Origin: Planctomycetota bacterium
Lineage (GTDB): Bacteria; Planctomycetota; Phycisphaerae; WQYP01
Assembly: GCA_021826605.1 (NCBI GenBank)
Contig: JAKAZF010000065.1
Coordinates: 1 to 9,528, forward strand
Reading direction: 5' to 3'
Length of the DNA: 9,528 bases
Part shown: positions 6,492 through 9,528 of the stretch, one piece after another
How the letters are laid out: each line of letters starts with the position of its first letter
Position numbering within the stretch: position 1 is the stretch's first letter
Position numbers and translations under genes: made by a program
The notes under the pieces: generated by a model
What the model saw: only the letters and a program-made list of their open reading frames with translations
Database searches by the model: none
Told to the model about the DNA's origin: nothing

Positions 6492-7496
6492 ATGCGCACC
6501 GACGCTAAGGTCGCTCTGGTCGCGGTACTGATTATTGTCGTACTGGTCATCATTTACTTTGCATTCCACAATTCATCGAACAAGACAGCGGAGAATAACG
6601 CGCTACCCAGTGCGCAGCCCGCGCTGGTGGAGTCGCCGAATCTTCCGGGTTCCAGCCCGGTGCCACCGGTTCTGACGCAGACAAGTCAAACCCAGCCAGG
6701 GCTGATTTCCCTGCCGGCTACAACCGCTACATCCATGCCCGCCACCATGCCCGGCATGACGGATCAAACCGCCGCATCCATGCCTGCTCCGGCGCTTGAT
6801 CAAACCGCCACTACGTCACCTGCCGCCGATTCCAACGGACCGGTCGCTGCAACTGCCGATAATTCCAATGCGACTTTGCCACTCACTACATCTGCATCAG
6901 GTGCCGGCAATTCCAACGATAGCTTCAGCAACACAAATTTTTCAGCCAACACTGGCTCCGGCACTACTGCGGGCAACACCAATACCAATGCCACGCTGTA
7001 TATTCCCCCAGTCACCACGGGCAGTACCGGATCATCTTCGGGTACGACTTCGCATGTCCGTCGTCATCGCAGCCGGATGCTGAAGCTTTCGGGTCCGCAC
7101 AGCGGCGTATACGTAGTTCGCAAGGGCGATACACTGGCTTCCATTTCCCGGCATATTTACGGCAATGAACGGATGATTCACGCGCTGGAACGGGCCAACC
7201 CGGGCTTGGATCCCCGTCGCATGCACATTGGACAAAAAATCCGTCTTCCGCATCACGGCCACGTGGCCTTATCTGCAAGACATCGCACCTCGCATCGGCG
7301 GCGCACCTATGCTTCTTCCGCCCGCGGTGGACGCACGTATGTGGTTCGTGCCGGCGAAGATTTATCCGGCATCGCCCGGAAGTTTTATCACAACCCGGGC
7401 ATGTGGAAAAAAATCTACAACGCCAACCGGCGCATCATTGGTTCAAGTCCCAGCAGGCTTCGCGCCGGTGAACGAATCGTAATCCCGGCAAGATAA
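6492..7496 (+). CDS. Membrane-anchored protein with two C-terminal LysM domains (334 aa)
   Basis: This is a probable cell-envelope protein that binds glycans such as peptidoglycan. A short basic N-terminus precedes one membrane helix (~7-25, rich in Val, Ile and Leu), with no lipobox or cleavage site evident, so it is likely a signal anchor. A long low-complexity linker (~30-190) rich in Ser, Thr, Ala, Asn, Pro and Gln includes repeated DQTA and SMPA motifs. LysM 1 spans ~206-253 (YVVRKGDTLASISRHIYG to IGQKIRLP). LysM 2 spans ~282-332 (YVVRAGEDLSGIARKFYH to AGERIVIP). They are separated by a His/Arg-rich linker (254-280). No peptidase or amidase domain is present, so it may act as a scaffold or tether. 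ATG 6492 has a good Shine-Dalgarno, GGGAG (6480-6484), 7 bases upstream. It may be its own transcription unit, being 173 bp after the previous stop. Confidence 0.85.
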   Translation: MRTDAKVALVAVLIIVVLVIIYFAFHNSSNKTAENNALPSAQPALVESPNLPGSSPVPPVLTQTSQTQPGLISLPATTATSMPATMPGMTDQTAASMPAPALDQTATTSPAADSNGPVAATADNSNATLPLTTSASGAGNSNDSFSNTNFSANTGSGTTAGNTNTNATLYIPPVTTGSTGSSSGTTSHVRRHRSRMLKLSGPHSGVYVVRKGDTLASISRHIYGNERMIHALERANPGLDPRRMHIGQKIRLPHHGHVALSARHRTSHRRRTYASSARGGRTYVVRAGEDLSGIARKFYHNPGMWKKIYNANRRIIGSSPSRLRAGERIVIPAR

Positions 7497-7618
7497 TCAC
7501 CTCTATCGTTCATGATTAGAGCCTTGATACGACTTTCTTCATGGTTAGAAGGTCAGTCGACAGTACGAGGTGCGGCGCGCGTGCGGCCAGGCGGCTCACA
7601 GCGCGGGCTTGCCGTAGT

Positions 7619-7627
7619 TGTGGATAA
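7619..7627 (-). promoter_or_regulatory. Perfect consensus DnaA box (TTATCCACA on the minus strand)
   Basis: The + strand reads TGTGGATAA, the exact complement of the consensus DnaA 9-mer TTATCCACA, at the boundary between a GC-rich and an AT-rich intergenic stretch. Only one box was noticed, so it does not by itself define an origin. It could be a DnaA-responsive site for the methyltransferase gene or chance: an exact 9-mer on either strand is expected roughly 0.07 times in 9.5 kb of random sequence. Confidence 0.4.
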
Positions 7628-7689
7628 CCTGTCTGTAAATAATTATCGTGACAAAACACTCGATTCTGCGACAATGGAAAAACCTGCCA

Positions 7690-7720
7690 TTGGACAACAG
7701 GCCTAGACCGGTTGTACTAT
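7690..7720 (+). promoter_or_regulatory. Weak promoter candidate for the methyltransferase gene
   Basis: TTGGAC (7690-7695) and TACTAT (7715-7720) are separated by 19 bp, longer than ideal. It would give a ~75-nt leader before ATG 7803. An alternative -10-like sequence, TTATTT (7751-7756), lies 16 bp after TTGTTC (7729-7734). Confidence 0.3.
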
Positions 7721-7802
7721 ATATGGCGTTGTTCGATGTTTGTTCGGATGTTATTTTGTGGTTTAAGGTGAAATCGCACGAAAACAGGATAGGGACTTTA
7801 CG

Positions 7803-8744
7803 ATGGAAATAAATCAGATGTATCAGCGCGACTGTATTGAAGGCCTGGCGGAAGTGCCGGAGGCAAGTGTTGATCTGGTTTTTGCGGATCCGCCGTTTAA
7901 CATCGGGTACAAATATGATGTCTATGAGGACAAGCGGGCGGCTGAGGATTATCTGGCGTGGACCGCGCAATGGGGCACCGGCGTGGTGCGGGCACTGAAA
8001 CCCGACGGCACTTTCTGGCTGGCGATCGGCGATGATTTTGCCGCCGAATTGAAAATCCTTTTTCAGCGTGAGCTGGGCCTGACGTGCCGCAGTTGGGTGC
8101 TGTGGTATTACACCTTTGGCGTGCAGTGCAAAACCAAATTTGCCCGCAGCCACACGCACCTGTTTCATTTCGTAAAAAATCCGAAGAAGTTTACTTTCAA
8201 TGTTCCGCCCATACGTGTGCCTTCCGCCCGCACGCTGGTATACGGTGACAGCCGCGGAAATCCCGATGGTCGGCTTCCGGATGACACCTGGATTTTACGC
8301 CCGCAGGATATTCCCGATAACTTCCAAGCCAATGAAGATATCTGGTATTTTCCGCGCGTGTGCGGCACGTTCGTCGAGCGCGCCGGCTGGCATGGCTGCC
8401 AGATGCCGGAACAATTGCTGGCACGCGTCATTCGCGCATCGTCAAATGAAGGCGAACTGGTGCTGGACCCTTTTGGCGGCAGCGGCTCAACCCTGGTGAC
8501 GGCTAAAAAACTGGGGCGAAAATTTATCGGCTTTGAACTCTCACCGGAATATGCCACGCGCATTGCAGCTCGGCTGGATGCAACTAAAGTCGGCGAGCCG
8601 TTGCTGGGGTCGGATGCGCCTTTGAAATCCGCACCCTCCACCGCCAACGGAAAAATCCGCATCAACGGTAAACCGGTAAAAGCCAAAGCCGCAGCGCAGC
8701 AACCCTCCCTCTTGATCCCACCCCTGCCGGCCACGGGCACGTAA
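7803..8744 (+). CDS. Orphan DNA methyltransferase, beta-type N6-adenine or N4-cytosine (313 aa)
   Basis: This enzyme should transfer a methyl group from S-adenosylmethionine to an exocyclic amino group of adenine or cytosine in DNA. The catalytic motif IV D-P-P-F (residues 29-32, in FADPPFNIG) comes first and the SAM-binding motif [10 protein letters not shown] (222-230) near the end, followed by FELSPEY (244-250). That order defines the beta class. A target-recognition region lies between them. GCQMPEQLL (198-206) occupies the place of the usual HPTQKPE-like helix. A Pro/Ala/Lys-rich tail (~260-313) is probably flexible. DPPF rather than DPPY leaves the target base (m6A or m4C) open. No restriction endonuclease or recognition subunit is adjacent, so it appears solitary. 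Start at ATG 7803 is supported by GGGA (7792-7795), 7 bases upstream. The gap before it contains a DnaA-box match and a weak promoter, hinting at cell-cycle or epigenetic use, but this is speculative. Confidence 0.88.
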   Translation: MEINQMYQRDCIEGLAEVPEASVDLVFADPPFNIGYKYDVYEDKRAAEDYLAWTAQWGTGVVRALKPDGTFWLAIGDDFAAELKILFQRELGLTCRSWVLWYYTFGVQCKTKFARSHTHLFHFVKNPKKFTFNVPPIRVPSARTLVYGDSRGNPDGRLPDDTWILRPQDIPDNFQANEDIWYFPRVCGTFVERAGWHGCQMPEQLLARVIRASSNEGELVLDPFGGSGSTLVTAKKLGRKFIGFELSPEYATRIAARLDATKVGEPLLGSDAPLKSAPSTANGKIRINGKPVKAKAAAQQPSLLIPPLPATGT

Positions 8745-8749
8745 AATAG

Positions 8750-8786
8750 CTGATTAGCACTACAATAGGTCGGTGAACTAATTCAG
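8750..8786. promoter_or_regulatory. Antitoxin promoter region with candidate inverted-repeat operator
   Basis: CTGATTAG (8750-8757) and CTAATTCAG (8778-8786) form an inverted repeat with one extra base in the right arm. They flank a -10-like TACAAT (8761-8766). No good -35 is visible. RelB/DinJ antitoxins typically repress their own promoter through such palindromes, so this is a plausible operator; it is small and could be chance. Confidence 0.35.
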
Positions 8787-8796
8787 GAGAGTCTCC

Positions 8797-9063
8797 ATGC
8801 AAACCGCCGATACTTACGTTCGTGCCCGCATCGACCGCGCCACCAAAAAGCGGGCCACTAAGGCACTTAAGGCGATGAGATTATCAACTTCCGACGCCAT
8901 TCGTCTGCTGATGGTGCGCATCGCCGACGAACGCCGCCTGCCCTTCGAAGTCAGGGCACCCAATACTACCACGCGTAAGGCCATTGCTGAATTGGAAAAA
9001 GGCAAGGGCAAAAAGTTTGCCGGCGTAGAGGATCTGATGGCGGACTTGCATGCGGACGATTGA
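8797..9063 (+). CDS. RelB/DinJ-family type II antitoxin (88 aa)
   Basis: This is an antitoxin-like protein. The N-terminal part (YVRARIDRATKKRATKAL, then LSTSDAIRLLMVRI) is the ribbon-helix-helix dimerisation and DNA-binding domain typical of RelB/DinJ. It is followed by the family hallmark RLPFEVRAPN (~46-55). A C-terminal helix and a KFAGVEDLMADL tail (~72-86) correspond to the part that usually wraps around and neutralises the toxin. Length (88 aa) is normal. The start has a strong Shine-Dalgarno, AGGAGAG (8785-8791). In cells such proteins bind a YafQ/RelE mRNA interferase and repress their own operon. Here the partner appears decayed: only a 20-codon frame resembling the toxin's N-terminus overlaps the last 14 bases. 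The gene may therefore persist as a solitary antitoxin or a regulator, or may interact with toxins encoded elsewhere. Confidence 0.9.
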   Translation: MQTADTYVRARIDRATKKRATKALKAMRLSTSDAIRLLMVRIADERRLPFEVRAPNTTTRKAIAELEKGKGKKFAGVEDLMADLHADD

Positions 9064-9112
9064 ACGATCGACCACGTTTAAGCGGTTGCCGGATGGTCGG
9101 ATAGGGGGCTAA
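9050..9112 (+). pseudogene. Remnant of a YafQ/RelE-type toxin gene (N-terminal 12 codons kept)
   Basis: A +1-shifted ATG at 9050 overlaps the antitoxin's 3' end by 14 bases, the usual arrangement of a translationally coupled toxin. It encodes MRTIERSTTFKR and then LPDGRIGG before a stop at 9110-9112, 20 residues in total. YafQ-family toxins of ~90 aa typically begin much like M-R-T-I-E-R-S-x-x-F-K-R and end with a segment resembling YRxPD...LVRxGSHSELF. The remnant thus looks as if the whole catalytic body has been lost, possibly by an internal deletion joining the first codons to a degraded C-terminal piece. Such a peptide cannot form the RNase fold. Recognition is by family memory and position; a chance short ORF is the alternative. 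Confidence 0.55.
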
Positions 9113-9115
9113 TAT
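9086..9115 (+). promoter_or_regulatory. Promoter candidate for the lipoprotein gene, implying a leaderless transcript
   Basis: TTGCCG (9086-9091) and TAATAT (9110-9115) are spaced by 18 bp. The expected transcription start, 6-8 bases after the -10, falls on or just before the A of ATG 9123. No Shine-Dalgarno is placed correctly before that ATG (the G-run at 9104-9108 is 14 bases away), which fits a leaderless mRNA. The promoter lies inside the toxin remnant. Confidence 0.35.
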
Positions 9116-9122
9116 TCCAGTC

Positions 9123-9528
9123 ATGTATTCACGCAGTCGCAACCTTTACAGTTTTTTGATCATTGCTCTGGCGGTAAGTCTTGCCGGTTGTGCAAGCAGC
9201 GGTCAGTGGCCGGTGGGATTGAATTCTGCGGCGCGGCGGCGCTTGCGAGTGCTGCCTCCGGTGGCTGTGGCCTGGCCCGGCGGCCCGGCGGGTGGGCGGG
9301 TTATTCAAACCAGACATTACCGTCTTTACACCACCATTGATAATCCGCTGCAGCAGCGGCTGATGGCTCGCGTGCTGGAGGCGGATTTTGCCCGGTTTAT
9401 CCGTCTGGTGCCCGGTGCGAAGCCCAAGTTGCCCATGGTGGGATATGTGTTTCGCAACCGCAGCCAATGGTCGCACTACACGCGCCAGACGACTGGGACA
9501 CAGGCCGCCATTTATCTTCGCATTAAGG
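9123..9528 (+). CDS. Lipoprotein, possible peptidase-MA/DUF1570-like (3' end outside window)
   Basis: This frame runs open from ATG 9123 to the end of the window (135 codons plus one base). Residues 1-23 form a lipoprotein signal peptide: a basic stretch (SRSRN), a hydrophobic core (FLIIALAVSLA) and the lipobox LAGC with Cys 23, so the mature protein should be lipid-anchored to a membrane. ATG 9123 is the only plausible start because a stop codon lies in frame 21 bases upstream and no ATG, GTG or TTG intervenes. The later part (HYRLYTTIDNPLQQRL, then EADFARFIRL, VFRNRSQW and a final IYLRIK) resembles the N-terminal region of planctomycetal DUF1570/peptidase-MA-like proteins, where a zinc-peptidase HExxH would come further on. 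That motif is not in view, so the function is a guess. Signal peptide and lipobox are firm; the family is tentative. Confidence 0.75.
   Translation, partial: MYSRSRNLYSFLIIALAVSLAGCASSGQWPVGLNSAARRRLRVLPPVAVAWPGGPAGGRVIQTRHYRLYTTIDNPLQQRLMARVLEADFARFIRLVPGAKPKLPMVGYVFRNRSQWSHYTRQTTGTQAAIYLRIK

Larger units (their letters stand above)
7497..7802. other. 306-bp intergenic region: no gene, GC-rich to AT-rich transition, possible regulatory sites
   Basis: No convincing protein gene is present; the short + frame (7512-7706) has no ribosome site and no recognisable sequence. Directly after the LysM stop come two imperfect hairpins and the near-direct repeat TTCATGATTAGA (7509-7520) / TTCATGGTTAGA (7538-7549). 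A GC-rich stretch follows, with GTGCGGC duplicated at 7570-7576 and 7581-7587. Then comes a DnaA-box 9-mer at the edge of an AT-rich stretch, and finally a weak promoter before the methyltransferase gene. Confidence 0.6.

Noticed and set aside
6322..6531. Short plus-strand frame between the transporter and LysM genes
   Set aside because: It overlaps the well-supported LysM start in another frame and has no recognisable sequence.
7501..7552. Paired hairpins after the LysM gene as a terminator
   Set aside because: The stems are short and imperfect and no T-run follows; kept only as part of the intergenic description.
7497..7802. Replication origin
   Set aside because: There is only one DnaA box, no cluster, and no dnaA, dnaN or parAB genes nearby.
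7596..8168. Minus-strand frame spanning the intergenic gap and the methyltransferase 5' part
   Set aside because: It is mostly a shadow of the methyltransferase, and its product shows no recognisable motif.
8165..8740. Minus-strand frame inside the methyltransferase gene
   Set aside because: It is antisense to motif-bearing methyltransferase sequence; no independent support.

Overview
All recognisable genes in this window lie on the + strand and are closely packed. No rRNA, tRNA, CRISPR array, insertion sequence or phage gene was seen. The best guess for the source is a Planctomycetota-like bacterium (Phycisphaerae is possible). This rests on gene style: tandem TMTC-like membrane/TPR proteins, a membrane-anchored LysM protein and a lipoprotein resembling planctomycetal peptidase-MA/DUF1570-type proteins. 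No marker gene is present, so the assignment is tentative.

Layout. Positions 2-409 hold the 3' end of astB (N-succinylarginine dihydrolase, arginine succinyltransferase pathway), followed by a bulged stem-loop. Positions 489-4565 hold two tandem paralogues of a multi-spanning GT-C/TMTC-like glycosyltransferase with C-terminal TPRs (740 and 611 aa, separated by 18 bp). They share a first-loop WDD motif and several near-identical motifs, but carry five and three TPR units respectively. Positions 4688-6318 hold a probable metal-homeostasis unit. It has a sigma70-type promoter embedded in four GTATWA half-sites, a ribbon-helix-helix protein with a cysteine/histidine-rich zinc-ribbon-like tail, and a membrane protein with an H-x4-DEH motif and a His-rich C-terminus that resembles Ni/Co transporters.

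Positions 6492-7496 encode a bitopic protein with a long low-complexity linker and two LysM domains. The next 306 bp carry no convincing gene but contain a perfect DnaA-box 9-mer and weak promoter-like elements. They lead into an orphan beta-type DNA methyltransferase (7803-8744). A RelB/DinJ-family antitoxin follows (8797-9063). A 20-codon reading frame overlapping its 3' end reads like the beginning of a YafQ-type toxin that has lost its body, so the antitoxin looks solitary. The last gene, a lipoprotein starting at 9123, runs off the window and may be transcribed as a leaderless mRNA from a promoter inside the toxin remnant.

The most interesting parts are the RHH-zinc-ribbon regulator/transporter pair with its candidate operator, the decayed toxin-antitoxin locus, and the TMTC-like tandem duplication.
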